Assembly (NCBI GenBank): GCA_022432975.1
Contig: CM039514.1
Location: forward strand, 5,873,519 to 5,937,518
Reading direction: 5' to 3'
DNA: 64,000 nt
Origin: Begonia masoniana
Taxonomy: Eukaryota > Streptophyta > Magnoliopsida > Cucurbitales > Begoniaceae
Part shown: piece after piece, positions 1-12,000 of the stretch
Layout of the letters: each line of letters starts with the position of its first letter
Position numbering within the stretch: position 1 is the first letter of the stretch
Program-made: the position numbers and the translations under genes
The notes under the pieces: model-generated
The model's input: the letters and a program-made list of their open reading frames with translations, nothing else
What the model was told of the DNA's origin: nothing
Database searches by the model: none

Positions 1-1312
1 TCTAAACTTATGGACAGAGAATTGAGGATGCACCCGAATATTGATTGTTTCTGTAGCGGGACTACGGCCGTGACTTTGGTCAAGCAGGTTTCTGTCTGAT
101 GATTTTGAGAAAGATGTGAATTTGTTGTTTCAGATTTTTTCTTCATTTTTTAGTGGTTTTGGCTGTTTTTTTTTAGGGGGGAAATCTTGTTATTGGAAAT
201 GTTGGAGATTCCAGAGCTGTAATGGCTACCAGAGATGAAGACGACTCCCTTGTTGCAGTTCAGTTGACTGTTGATCTGAAACCAAATCTTCCTGGTTAGT
301 CTCTCTTTCTCTCTCTAGATTTAGTTGATAGTTCTATTTAGCTAGGGTGAGAACTGAGAAGTAAAAATAGTATTTTGCCCACATTTCGAATGCGAGATCT
401 GGGTCAAAATTCACATCGATTAAACAAATCATTGGAAAGAAATAAACATTAATCATTGCAGAGAAGTTTTGCTATTTTGGTTGTTTGTATAGATTTCTTT
501 TTTGTCATTCGCAGGCGAAGAAGAGAGAATCCGCAGCTGTAAAGGTCGGGTCTTTGCTCTTCAAGACGAACCAGAGGTTGCTCGAGTATGGCTTCCGAAC
601 AGCGACTCCCCAGGCCTGGCTATGGCGAGAGCTTTTGGAGATTTTTGTCTCAAGGATTTCGGTCTAATATCTGTTCCCGAAATAACTTGTCATCGACTAA
701 CCGACAAGGATGAATTCGTTGTCATGGCTACCGATGGGGTATGAGATGAATTGTTTTCAGGCAATATATAATCAACTCGATTAATATCAACTCAACAATG
801 TAACCTTGTCTCGATTAATAAAACTTGGATCGGTTTGGTTGTGACAGATATGGGACGTTTTATCGAACTCAGAAGTAGTAGAGATTGTAGCATCAGCCCC
901 ATCACGATCGACTGCAGCTCGAGCTCTCATAGAGACAGCAGTTCGAGCTTGGCGGTGTAAATATCCCACTTCCAAAGTTGATGATTGTGCTGTAGTTTGC
1001 CTCTTCCTCGATTCGAACTCGAACTCAAACGTCCTATCTTTGGCCTCTAATGACAAATCCAAAGAACATCTCTCCTCCGAAGTCCGTGTTTGCAATGGCG
1101 GAGCTTCCATTAGCGGGGACCTCTCCCTACACAGTGATCTGAACCGGTCGGGAAAGATACGGACTGTCAAAGACATTTTAGTCGAAGATGAAGATGAAGA
1201 CAATTTGGCAGAAACAGGGACTGAGTGGTCGGCTCTACAAGGAGTGTCGAGAGTAAACACGTTATTAACTCTGCCGAGATTTGTTCCAACTAAGAAGGAC
1301 AAGGCTCGGTGA
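1..1312 (+). CDS. Protein phosphatase 2C (PP2C), 3' part
   Basis: PP2C enzymes are Mg/Mn-dependent Ser/Thr phosphatases that often act in plant stress and hormone signalling. Four exons are readable: up to base 90 (CSGTTAVTLV), 177-294 (GNLVIGNVGDSRAVMA), 515-738 (ending MATDG) and 848-1312 (IWDVLSNSEVVEIV, then DDCAVVCLFLD, stop TGA 1310-1312). The junctions follow GT..AG and keep frame. GDSRAV, DGIWDVLSN and DDC are the family's late motifs with metal-binding aspartates. The N-terminal part with the DGHG motif is outside the window, but a noisy version of it survives in copy 2 at about 20670. After the catalytic core there is an acidic tail (VEDEDEDN) ending in basic residues, typical of a plant-specific C-terminus. 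No frame damage is visible. The subfamily cannot be fixed from this part. Confidence 0.9.
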
Positions 1313-2137
1313 CGACGTAAGCGAAGGAGGGTGTGCCTTATGCTTGCTTGATCCGGGAGATCGAGCCATGAGCCGAGACGGTTCGAGATTATGTGTTTAT
1401 ACTTGTTTGATTTTGTTGTTGTGTGATATTAATTACATTTTTCCATAACTGTAATGGTTGAAGCTTCTATAATTTATCTCACGTTTTAGATTTTTAATTT
1501 TTCAAAATAAAATTCCTTTTTGGATGAATATTCTAGGTCGTTATTGACCTCAAAAGACGGTGTGTAAAGTGAGAAACCAAACTGTGAAATTCGATTCGGT
1601 GTTGGTTTTCTTGGCAAAATAACTAAAATCGTGTAAGCATATATAGGTTTTGCTCGGGTTTGAACTGAATTTGAGTTATTTTTATGAACCGATTCAATAA
1701 TCGATCGAATTGTGACCGCTTATTTCTTCGTATGCCAAACTAAGAACAGGGAGTAAATGCATCAAAACCGAATTGAAATCACTAATTCGATTCGGCTCCA
1801 TCGGCTTTGTCCTACTTTGCCGGCTCCATCTAATTACGTTGATTTGATCACAAAAAATATTGTCCAAAAAAGAAATTAAGCTTTTAAATATAATTTGAAA
1901 ATTATAAAAGCTTTATTTTAAACTTTTAATTCTGGTTTTCTTTATTTAAGTAAATAAAAGGTTTCAAATTTATTTTAAATAATTTTTATTTCACAAAATC
2001 GGGGTTTTGAATTTTGATTTCCTCTCCAATCCTTTCCTAATTCTTCTGAAACTGCACTCACCTTGCCTATATATATATACAGCCTACACTCAGTCTTCCA
2101 CGATCATTCTTTTCTTGTTTCCATTACTTCCAAAACA
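1313..2137. other. Intergenic: PP2C 3' flank and helicase promoter
   Basis: AT-rich 825-bp spacer between two genes on the same strand. No ORF or RNA gene is convincing. It should hold the PP2C 3' UTR and the promoter and 5' leader of the DEAH helicase. An indel-rich version lies at 22271-23084. Confidence 0.7.
2067..2080 (+). promoter_or_regulatory. TATA-like box or TA run upstream of the helicase
   Basis: A CTATATATATATAC run lies about 60 bases before the helicase ATG at 2138. It could be the TATA box with a very short leader, or a TA repeat within the leader. In copy 2 (near 23019-23030) the run is shorter. Confidence 0.35.
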
Positions 2138-5100
2138 ATGCCTGCACGTTTTGCTTCTTCTACTTCCAAAGACGATGGGTTGGAGAAGCTTGAGTACCTA
2201 TCGCTCCTCTCCAAGGTTTGCTCTGACCTCGAGACCCATCTTGGGTTTGGCGATAAAATTCTGGCGGAGTTTATTATCGAAATGGGTCGCAGTTCTGATT
2301 CTGTTCTAGTATTCGACGCCAAATTGAAGGAAAATGGCGCTGAGATGCCCCATAGTTTTGTATGTTCGCTCTTCACTATTATTCACGCTATTCTTCCTCT
2401 CCATCAGGGTAAGCAGGATAAGGGGCCGAAGAAGGAGGGAGAATCTGATGGCAATACTCGCAAGTATAGAGGGTTAGCCATATCCGATGATAAACAAAGA
2501 GTGAGAGAACTGGAAACCGAGATTGAGTCGGAAACTCGTCAGAGACACAGCGACAGAAACGAAGGAGAGAATAGGTACAGAGACAGAGGCAGAGACCGAG
2601 ACCGGCACGGGGACCGGGAAAGAGGCAGAGATAGAGATAGGAGAAGGCATAGATATGATGGAGATGAAAAACTTAGAAGTGGAGGTCGCGAAGATGATGA
2701 GAGTGATGATAGAGGTGATTATAAAAGTAGGGGAAGGGACCAGGATTGGGGTCGGAGAGATGAAGCGAATGGAGGACGCAGGGAGGACAATGAAGGAGAT
2801 GGTCACAGAGGTCATAAAGAGAGGAATAGACAAAACAGCCAGTACCGGACTGTAGATACTGAACCTGAATTGTACAAGGTTTACAAAGGTAGAATTTCTA
2901 GCGTTATGGACACAGGTTGCTTCGTCCAACTGACTGATTTGAGAGGAAAGGAGGGTCTGGTTCATGTCTCACAGATTGCAACCCGAAGGATTGCTAACGC
3001 AAAGGATGTTGTCAAGCGGGATCAAGAGGTTTATGTTAAGGTTATCTCAGTTTCAGGGCAGAAGTTGAGTCTCTCTATGCGTGATGTGGACCAAAATTCC
3101 GGCAGGGACTTGCTTCCATTGAAGAAAAGAGACGAAGACGATGGTTCTAGAGCTAATCCTTTGAAGTCAAAGGAGGACGGTCCAGTTGTAAGGACAGGTT
3201 TGTCTGGGATTAAAATTGTGGAAGAGGATAACATTGTGCCATCACGGCGACCATTGAAGAGATTGAGTTCGATAGAAAGATGGGAAGCAAAGCAGATGAT
3301 TGCTGCTGGGATTTTGAGCCTTAGTGAGTATCCTACTTTCGACAAGGAGGGAGATGGTTTGTTGTATCAAGAAGAGGGTGCTGAAGAAGAACTGGAGATA
3401 GAGTTGAATGAGGATGAACCAGAATTTTTGCAGGGCCAGACCAGATGCTGTGTTGACATGTCGCCGGTTAAAATTTTGAAGAATCCTGAAGGTTCATTGG
3501 GTCGGGCTGCGGCCCTTCAGTCTGCACTCATTAAGGAACGCAGAGAAGTTAGACAACAGCAACAACGAACTATGCTCGATTCAATTCCCAAGGATCTTAA
3601 TCGACCTTGGGAAGATCCAATGCCAGAAACTGGTGAAAGACGTCTTGCGCAAGAGCTCAGGGGGGTTGGTTTATCTGCTTATGACACGCCACAGTGGAAG
3701 AAGGATGCTGATGGCAAAGATATTAGCTTCGGGCAGAGATCAAAGCTCTCTATTCAAGAACAAAGACAGAGCTTGCCAATTTACAAGTTGAAGAAAGAAT
3801 TAATACAAGCCGTGAATGAGAATCAAGTTCTAGTTGTCATTGGTGATACCGGTTCAGGTAAGACAACCCAGGTGACACAATATCTGGCCGAAGCAGGCTA
3901 CACCAGCAGTGGAAAAATTGGATGTACCCAGCCTCGTCGGGTGGCTGCAATGTCCGTGGCCAAAAGGGTTGCTCAAGAGTTTGGCTGTCGTTTAGGTGAA
4001 GAGGTGGGATATTCAATCCGTTTTGAGGATCATACTGGACCAGAAACTGTGATCAAGTATATAACTGATGGTATGCTTCTTAGAGAGATTTTGATAGACG
4101 AGAATTTGTCCAAGTATTCCGTGATCATGCTCGATGAAGCTCATGAGAGAACCGTTCACACGGATGTTCTTTTTGGATTGTTGAAAAAACTTATCAAACG
4201 GAGATTGGATCTGCGATTGATCGTCACATCTGCAACTTTAGATGCAGAAAAATTTTCTGGATACTTTTTTGACTGTAATATATTCACTATACCAGGAAGA
4301 ACTTTTCCAGTAGAGATACTTTACACTAAACAGCCAGAAAATGATTATCTAGATGCATCTTTGATTACTGTCCTGCAGATTCATTTAACCGAACCTGAAG
4401 GTGATATCCTTCTTTTTTTGACGGGTCAAGAAGAGATTGATTTTGCATGCCAATCACTTTATGAGAGGATGAAAGGATTGGGGAAAAATGTTCCAGAATT
4501 GATTATTCTACCCGTCTATAGTGCACTTCCAAGTGAAATGCAATCACGAATTTTTGATCCTGCTCCTCCCGGTAAGAGGAAAGTAGTTGTTGCTACCAAT
4601 ATTGCCGAAGCTTCTTTGACGATTGATGGTATATTTTATGTGATTGATCCTGGTTTTGCGAAACAAAATGTGTATAACCCAAAGAAAGGGCTTGATTCAC
4701 TTATTATAACTCCTATTTCACAAGCATCAGCAAAGCAGCGAGCTGGACGAGCTGGGCGTACAGGTCCTGGAAAATGCTACCGCCTTTACACCGAGAGTGC
4801 CTACAGAAATGAGATGGCACCTACATCAATTCCAGAAATCCAGAGGATAAATTTAGGCTTAATTACACTATCTTTGAAAGCGATGGGGATAAACGATCTA
4901 CTAGCCTTTGATTTTATGGATCCACCTTCGCCACAAGCTCTCATTTCTGCCATGGAACAGCTGTACAATTTAGGAGCATTAGATGAGGAAGGACTCTTGA
5001 CCAAGTTGGGTAGAAAAATGGCAGAGTTTCCTTTGGAGCCACCACTATCTAAGATGTTGTTGGCTAGTGTGGATCTTGGATGCAGTGATGAAATATTGAC

Positions 5101-5737
5101 CATTACTGCTATGATTCAGGCAGGAAACATCTTCTATAGGCCGAGGGAAAAACAAACCCAAGCAGATCAAAAAAGGGCCAAATTTTTCCAACCAGAGGGC
5201 GACCATCTAACTCTACTTGCAGTTTATGAGGCATGGAAAGCTAAGAACTTCTCTGAGCCTTGGTGTTAAAAAAACTTTGTTCAGTCTCGATCCTTGAGGA
5301 GAGCACAGGATGTTAGGAAACAACTGCTCGCCATCATGGACAAGTATAAATTGGATGTCGCAAGTGCCGGAAAGAATTTCACGAAGATTCGAAAGGCAAT
5401 TACTGCTGGATTTTTCTTCCATGCCTCTAGAAAAGACCCGCAAGAGGGATACAGGACCCTAGTTGAGAACCAGTCTGTGTACATTCACCCAAGCAGTGCT
5501 CTATTCCAAAGACAGCCAGATTGGATTATTTACAATGAATTGCTTATGACAAGCAAAGAATACATGCGAGAGGTCATAGTCATAGACCCGAAATGGCTCG
5601 TAGAACTAGCTCCAAGGTGCTTCAAGGTTGCCGACCCAACAAAAATGAGCAAGCGGAAACGACAAGAGCGAATTGAACCGTTATATGATAGATACCACGA
5701 GCCTAACTCATGGCGATTGAGTAAACGACGAGCATGA
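2138..5737 (+). CDS. Pre-mRNA-splicing DEAH-box RNA helicase (DEAH5/PRP22/DHX8 type), in-frame stop at 5267
   Basis: PRP22/DHX8 is the nuclear ATPase that releases spliced mRNA from the spliceosome. The frame from ATG 2138 ([11 protein letters not shown]) is uninterrupted and apparently intronless. An upstream in-frame ATG at 2063 is less likely because family homology starts at MPARF. Domains: N-terminal region (1-85); Arg/Asp/Glu-rich RS-like stretch (about 120-235); S1 RNA-binding domain (about 243-320); helicase motif [11 protein letters not shown] (about 568); motif II DEAH (about 666); SAT (about 698); motif [18 protein letters not shown]2/OB fold; C-terminus SWRLSKRRA. One TAA at 5267-5269, about codon 1044, interrupts it. 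The same frame resumes at once ([15 protein letters not shown]) and runs to 5737, about 1200 codons, close to plant DEAH5 length. The stop falls where the family has a conserved aromatic residue. It is also present in copy 2, so it is either real or inherited from one shared consensus error. Confidence 0.93.
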
Positions 5738-6040
5738 TACATACATTTTGCTTTCTTTCATTTATGTTTAAGATTTGTATATAGTAATTGGTTAGTATTT
5801 TCCTTCGTTTGAATGATTTAATTTGAATAATTTTCTTATTTTAGTCTCTAAACTTGTATATAAGTATCAAATACAAAATCATCATTGTCATCTAACTAAC
5901 TTCACTGTTTAAGCTCGATCCAAAAATTTCAAGGGGAAAACCGATAAATCAAATACAAAATACTCAAAAAATAATAAGACCTTATTAGGAAAAAAGAAAA
6001 AAGAAATAGAGGGTTGGAAAAAGAAAGAATCCTCGATTGA
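5738..6040. other. Convergent 3' flanks of helicase and EMC2
   Basis: AT-rich spacer between tail-to-tail genes. It should contain both 3' UTRs. No further feature seen. Confidence 0.6.
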
Positions 6041-7201
6041 TTATGATGTGAGATTCAAGTTCTTCAATGCTGAAGTAAGTAGAGGGAGCTCTTTGCTTGT
6101 AATCCTTCTGTAATGCAATGGCTGCGAGTGTCGGTAGCTCTTGGCTCTCTTTATATCTTCTTTGTTTTTCCCTTTCGATAGCTGTCCAATGGCAAAAGTA
6201 CACTGCATAAAAAATACAGCTTTCATTCGATTAACAACGAGAAAAATAGACATGTCTATTGGCCAAGTTAGTAATTGCAGAACAACAATTTGTGCAGAGA
6301 GAGAGAGAGAGAGCTCACCAAGGTAATACCAAAAAGTGCTCTGGTATTTTTTCCACCACTGAGATCTGTTGTGGAAGCATAGTATTTCTTTGCAGTCCCA
6401 AGATTTTCGAGACCACCAAGCGTGTATAAAACCTGTACTCATAAGGAAACAAGCAACAGTCAACGGCTAATCAAACATATTTTAACTAGTATATTGCTAT
6501 TACGAGAAGGTTTCCGACATTCGAACTATGAGGAGATGAAGTAGTTGGACATTTTCCAAATACAAATATCGCGACTGAGCTGTGTAAAGAAAAAATGAAG
6601 AAGCTACTTACATCAGCATAGGCCCAGTGATGTAGAGGAATGGTGGGTTGAGATAGTATAAGCTCATCATAGCAGAACAAGGCTTGCTTGTACCTTCATT
6701 CGTATTAAGATAAACCGAGCATAGACTTATGAGAAAATAAGATTATATATATTTTTTTCGAACTTTTAAAGTGAAAGAAAAGTAAAGACCGACTCACATT
6801 TGGAGTGAGACATATAATTCAGTCAGTTCTCTCCAAGCATCATGATCGGCCATAAGTCTAATAACGAGATAAAAAATCAGCCTTTTCACAAGATCCGATT
6901 AGGTAGATTACGTAAAATTTTCATAAACAAATTCTATCTCACATTTCAAGATACTTGTTGAGGCGTTCAATGGCCACGATGCTATTGTCTTGCGCCTTCG
7001 CCATAGCAACTCGCCGCTTATGCACTATCTATTTACGAAATAACAAATACTTGTCATGCTTATTAAATAACACATTTTTAAGCAGTTCAAACAGAAAAGA
7101 ACAAACTTGGTCAAATGGATTATCTTCCAAAAGACTTGAATAATCTTTTTCCGCCTCAGCCCACAAACCCTTCGCTTCAAGCAACATAGCTTCCAGTAAT
7201 C
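6041..7201 (-). pseudogene. ER membrane protein complex subunit 2 (EMC2/TTC35-like), 5'-truncated with frameshifts, copy 1
   Basis: EMC2 is a TPR-repeat cytosolic subunit of the ER membrane complex, which inserts tail-anchored and multipass proteins. Six exons read on the minus strand: 7201-7107 (LLEAMLLEAKGLWAEAEK), 7028-6943 (IVHKRRVAMAKAQDNSIVAI), about 6857-6790 (MADHDAWRELTELYVSLQ), 6693-6612 (YKQALFCYDELILSQPTIPL), 6432-6319 (VLYTLGGLENLGTAKKYYAS) and 6202-6041. GT..AG junctions keep frame across the first five exons. The last exon needs two frame changes: KGKNKED is in one frame, ESQELPTLAAIALQKDYKQR in another, and LPLLTSALKNL back in the first. The first third of the protein (about 105 residues in the family) is not recognisable between 7202 and the next gene. 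Both defects recur in copy 2, so they predate the duplication or reflect shared consensus. Functional only if upstream exons were missed. Confidence 0.85.
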
Positions 7202-9057
7202 CTATATTTTTTTTTTTCACAAGGGGAAAGACAAATTGTTGAGTTATAATCAATTCCAACAACTTCAAATATGAAAAATGTAGGATCGATCATGCATGAA
7301 TCATGCGATTATATAATTTCTTGTCACACTTAATATGGTCAGAAATCATAAAGGAAAAAATATTGTTATCTTTTGTCAAACATTTCGCTTTCAAAGTATA
7401 TTTGTAAATCCTTTTTTAATACTAGTTGTCGTTTGGCCTGGGATTTGATGATAGGTGCTAACACCTTGGACGTTTTGAACTTAACACCTATCAATGGGAA
7501 ACTCATTCGTGTAATGTATTCTCATCACGAAATATCTGTAAGTCAAAGAAGTTGTTCTTCCCATTTGGTCCGAAATATCTTTGGTTTGTTGGTGGATTAA
7601 AGTTTTATATTTCTCTAATTCCAAAACTTACTTTTCTCCAACTGTGTCATCACAAAACAATTCTCCCTATTTGAGGGTATACATATAGAGTCAAAATATT
7701 GGAAGTATATTTCACTATGTACGTCTTTCTTTCTTTAAAAATGCCAACATTTTTTGCTTAATTATATAAGATATACCTTTTTAATTAGTTTTTATTTGAA
7801 TGATATGAAATTATTTTTTTGATGCTCACGATTTTGATAGCCATACCAGTGATTCGGAGGAGATCTCTAAAAAAATATTTAATGTGAATTTCGGCCAACT
7901 CTCCATCATCTTTTTTTGGTTATATGAATTGCCCGGATGCCTTGCAAAAATATTCTTTTGAAGAATCAAACTTTTATTCCCACTCTTGTTGGAACAAAGG
8001 TTTCTACGACTTCGACCAATGTTCTTAAAGTATCGAATTTTTAGTTCAAGACAATATAACCCACAAAATTTACCGAATTTTCTTGTATAAAATGTACGCG
8101 ACAACCGCTTGCCCGAATAAAATTATGCAAATAATGATTCAATTTTATTTTTCTTTTGGTTTTACAAAAAGAAAGTTGACTTTTTATACAAAGTATTTCA
8201 TCATCAAGTGAAAAAGTAAACAACAAAGATCACCGAACTAAGAAACGTACTTTCCGAGTCAAATTTTGGTAACTTTAGATCAAGAATACACGGTGTAATT
8301 ACAATGATAGTGCAAACAATAAAGACATTATTATCATCCTCGAGTTATCATTTTCAAAAATAAATCCATAATTTCCACCTACAAATAGCTTATTCTCTTC
8401 TTACAATGGAGTCCAAATATTATTGTTTCAAAACATATAAAAAAAAACTAATTTTCCACGCACAAATAATTTTTTTAAATAAAAAAATAAAATATATTGA
8501 TAGAACGAAGATATATACGACAATAACTCTTCTAAAAAAATACAAACATTTAATTTAACGTAGTTCTCTCCGACCACATTGAACTAAACTAAAATGACAA
8601 ATTTAAAAGAACTCAGAACACTACGTAGACTTAACAATAGTAAAATTTTAATATTGTTTCAGAGATCGATAATTTTATCTTTGTCGACAAATAAAGCAGC
8701 ATTGCAATGAAAATGAACTCATAAAATGTAGTCCAATCTATCTCGATTTTATCATTTCCAAACATAAATTCATAATCTATATACACAAAAAAAGCTTGTT
8801 CTTCTCACACAATGCAGTCCAAATCTTGAAAAAATTCATTAAAATAGTGGAAACAACACATCATAACAACCCCCAATTTGCTTTCTTTTTTTTTTTTCAA
8901 TTGAATAAAACTATGGTACAACAAAGAAAACGAATCTGGGGTTGTGCAACTTTGACAATTTTCTATCTTGTAAACATATGAAGCAAAGGAATTAGTGTTG
9001 AGAAGAGTATTAGTATTTTCCCACTTACTACCATACTTGAAGCTGAAGTTAACTGCT
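7202..9057. other. AT-rich spacer between EMC2 fragment and protease
   Basis: About 1.85 kb with many A/T runs. The missing EMC2 5' exons should lie here if the gene were complete, but no TPR or start-exon sequence was recognised on the minus strand. Short ORFs near 7373-7600 and 7826-8226 match nothing I know. Positions up to about 8660 are almost identical to the copy-2 spacer. Confidence 0.6.
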
Positions 9058-12000
9058 TCAAGTTAAATTTTCGGCTCCGACTGTGTATACAGCTCCCGAG
9101 CTTTCATCCTCCACTTTAATGCTCGAAGAGCCTGAAAATGACATCCGAAAAATATGCTAAATTGTGTTCTTCAAGTAAAACCTCCAAGTCGCAACCGTGC
9201 AATTCGAATTTTGAACTAATCAGAAACAAGTATGCCTATATTCGATCGAAAATCAATATAGAGGATTATCAGTAGCATTGGCTGATTTATAGTTTTACCA
9301 CATCAATATGAGAAAATGCAGAACTAAGATTGAAAGTAACGATAGCTCAAATGGGGTCGGAGGTCGAATGAATCCTTAGAAACCCGAAAGATCTGCATAA
9401 AAAAGCTTCTGCTAGACATCCGTATTTCTACCGTGGAAAAATTTTCATATCCTTCATTTTTTATAATCTTTTATTTTGAATAATTGAAAAAAAAAAGTAT
9501 AAAAAAGGCTATACGCACAGTTGTATTCTGTCCACCCGATGGTCTGATTTTCCAAGTTGTAGAAAACAAGCTTATTTTGCAGCACCAAATCTGCAGTTGG
9601 ATCAGAAAAACAGTGAGCAGGGAAGAAGTTTTGGGTCTTTCCAAGCCAAGAAGAGAGCAAAAAAGACATATTCCTACCTCCCAAAAGAGACATGTCCTGT
9701 CCATCCTTAGATTGTGCCCCACTGTTCTGCCAACCAACACACCACACATTATCCTGCAACAAAATTTTATATGAATTTTAAATATCATTCAGCAAGAAAA
9801 GCAATATTGTCAAAAAGGTTATTGCATTTTATGTTCGACGATCTTCGGTTCAAAAAATAACAAAAGCTATCATTAAGATCGTCAAATTATAATTGCCCGG
9901 TGTTCATAAAGGAGCAATCACTCCGAAGTTATTTCTTGGCATAAAAACTTTCTAGAGTCTAATATTAGCACAAAATTGTATAAAGTTTGAGAAGAAACCA
10001 AAATGAGCTTATTGGATTTGTGATTTGCATGAGATATGTAGCTACAAGAAATTGGAAAAAACTAAGAATGAAAAATATATTAGAATTAGAGCATTTTACT
10101 AACACGAATCTGGAACAGATACTCATGAGGGTAAATCGTCATAGATATGAGGCCTTGAAAATGGAATTTCACCACCGGAAATCCATCATCGACGCTGCAG
10201 GGATGTAGAACACGATTATAAATAAAGTTTAAGGAATTAAGCTCGAATATATCAGTAGTACAATAGATCATTTCCGAAAATGAAATGTAAAATCCGAAGC
10301 AATACGCTTGATGAAAAAAAAAAACTTACAATCAACAGAAAAATTGGTGCAAGCTCCTCACTTTTTAAATCTCACTAAACCAAAATAAATTTTTTTTAAA
10401 AGCTTTGACTTTTCCTCGTCGACTTCTAACACCAAACAATTAAGAATAAACAGTATTTTTTTTTGTTCAATTTCATGGTAGCATAAAACAAAGGAAAAAA
10501 ACAACTGACCCAAGAACCAATACAGAGCATTGGAGGTCCTAAATGGAAAACTATGAATGTATGATGAAGAAGGGAAAAAATCAATATAACTTTTGAAATA
10601 AATCTCTATATTAGCACAAAAAATTATCTCCACTCCCATCCCTAATTTAGTTTCACATAAGCTTGAATGCCACAAGAGAGTAGCTGGGACTCTTAACTAC
10701 AGCTATACATCCTTTATTAGCTCCTAATGATCAAAGCTCAAGACGAATCTTACTCAACTTAGAACCTCCAATCATTTCCCCTAAAATTCTCATATTTCAT
10801 CTTAAGAAAAACTCACTTTAAAGACCCCCTTCATTTCCAGCCTTGTTTGGCTAAATAATCAATAGATCACAAATTATCCTTTCTAGCAAATCATCCACCT
10901 CAAAAGGAAATCTCATAAATGGACTGAAATGCTCTCCAAAACTGTAATGTTCTCCGGTGCTCCAAGTAGAGAATTGTCTGTTTTTTCTCAAAGTCCGCAC
11001 GAATTTGTTTTTAGACTTAGCCCAAGACGCGTCGTACTAGCTAAAAATGAAAACTTTATTTAGAAACCCTGCATTTTCCACTCTCCCAAGCAATGTGGGA
11101 TTGTGCACCACACTGATATGAGTTAGGCCCTCACACCCAACCCTCATTGACTTCACATGGTGAGTTGTCACAATTTTCTCCCACTGAGCCTCGATGTCCT
11201 CATTAGCTACACATCCGGTTGGACAGTGACTCTAATACCATTTGTAATGTTCTTCGGTGCTTCAAGTACAAAATTGTCCGCTTTGAATCAAAATCCTCGC
11301 AGATTTGTTCTTAGGGTTAACCCAAAACGCGCTTTATTAGGTAGGGAGGGAACTGTACTAATAAACCACTCATTTTTCACTCTCCCAATCGATGTGAGAT
11401 TGTGCACCCCTACTGGTAGGAGTTGGACCCTCACACTAAGCACTCATTACCTTCACATAACAAGTTGTCACAATAACTAATTGAATAAAGTTATTTGAAA
11501 CCCTCGAGAAACGGCAAAAGTGACAAGTTATCACAATTTCCAGAATTTAACAAAAACCAAACAGCCTATGGGTACCCGTCTCAGCAACTTACTTTTCATC
11601 ATAATTAAAACATATAAATTGCTCGTCAACTGTGTGCACTTTCAGTCTCGGCTGGGGTGCGAAAACCTAACAAAAGTTTATCACATCTCAGTTTAAACAC
11701 AAACATCGAAAGGACTAAAGTATAGAATATCACTTACCTTCGTCATAAGTGCTTGGTAAATCACCTCTGGAAGATACGCCAAAGTTGTACCACTGTCAAT
11801 AATTGTTCCATTTTTATTATTAGTATCAAACACGTCAGATGGAAGATCTAGAACGTCGCCGCCCACTTCAATTGCTTTCTTAATTACATTGTAATGTGAC
11901 CTAAAACAGTCCAAGAATGTTACCAAAAGATAAATTAATAACAAATCACCGCAATTCAACAATTAAGCAAAGAGATCTAGGCCCTTATATGAGGTAAAAG

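Noticed and set aside
787..1302. 171-codon minus-strand ORF
   Set aside because: Shadow of the last PP2C exon on the opposite strand.
2523..2855. 110-codon plus-strand ORF rich in Glu/Thr/Gly
   Set aside because: Alternate frame of the same helicase repeat region.
2474..2965. 163-codon minus-strand ORF over the helicase RS-like region
   Set aside because: Antisense of a repetitive Arg/Asp/Glu coding stretch; no independent support.
5267..5295. Frameshift in the helicase
   Set aside because: The two parts are in the same frame, so the lesion is a single stop codon.
7826..8226. Candidate 5' exons of EMC2 in the spacer
   Set aside because: The minus-strand ORFs show no TPR or EMC2 N-terminal similarity.
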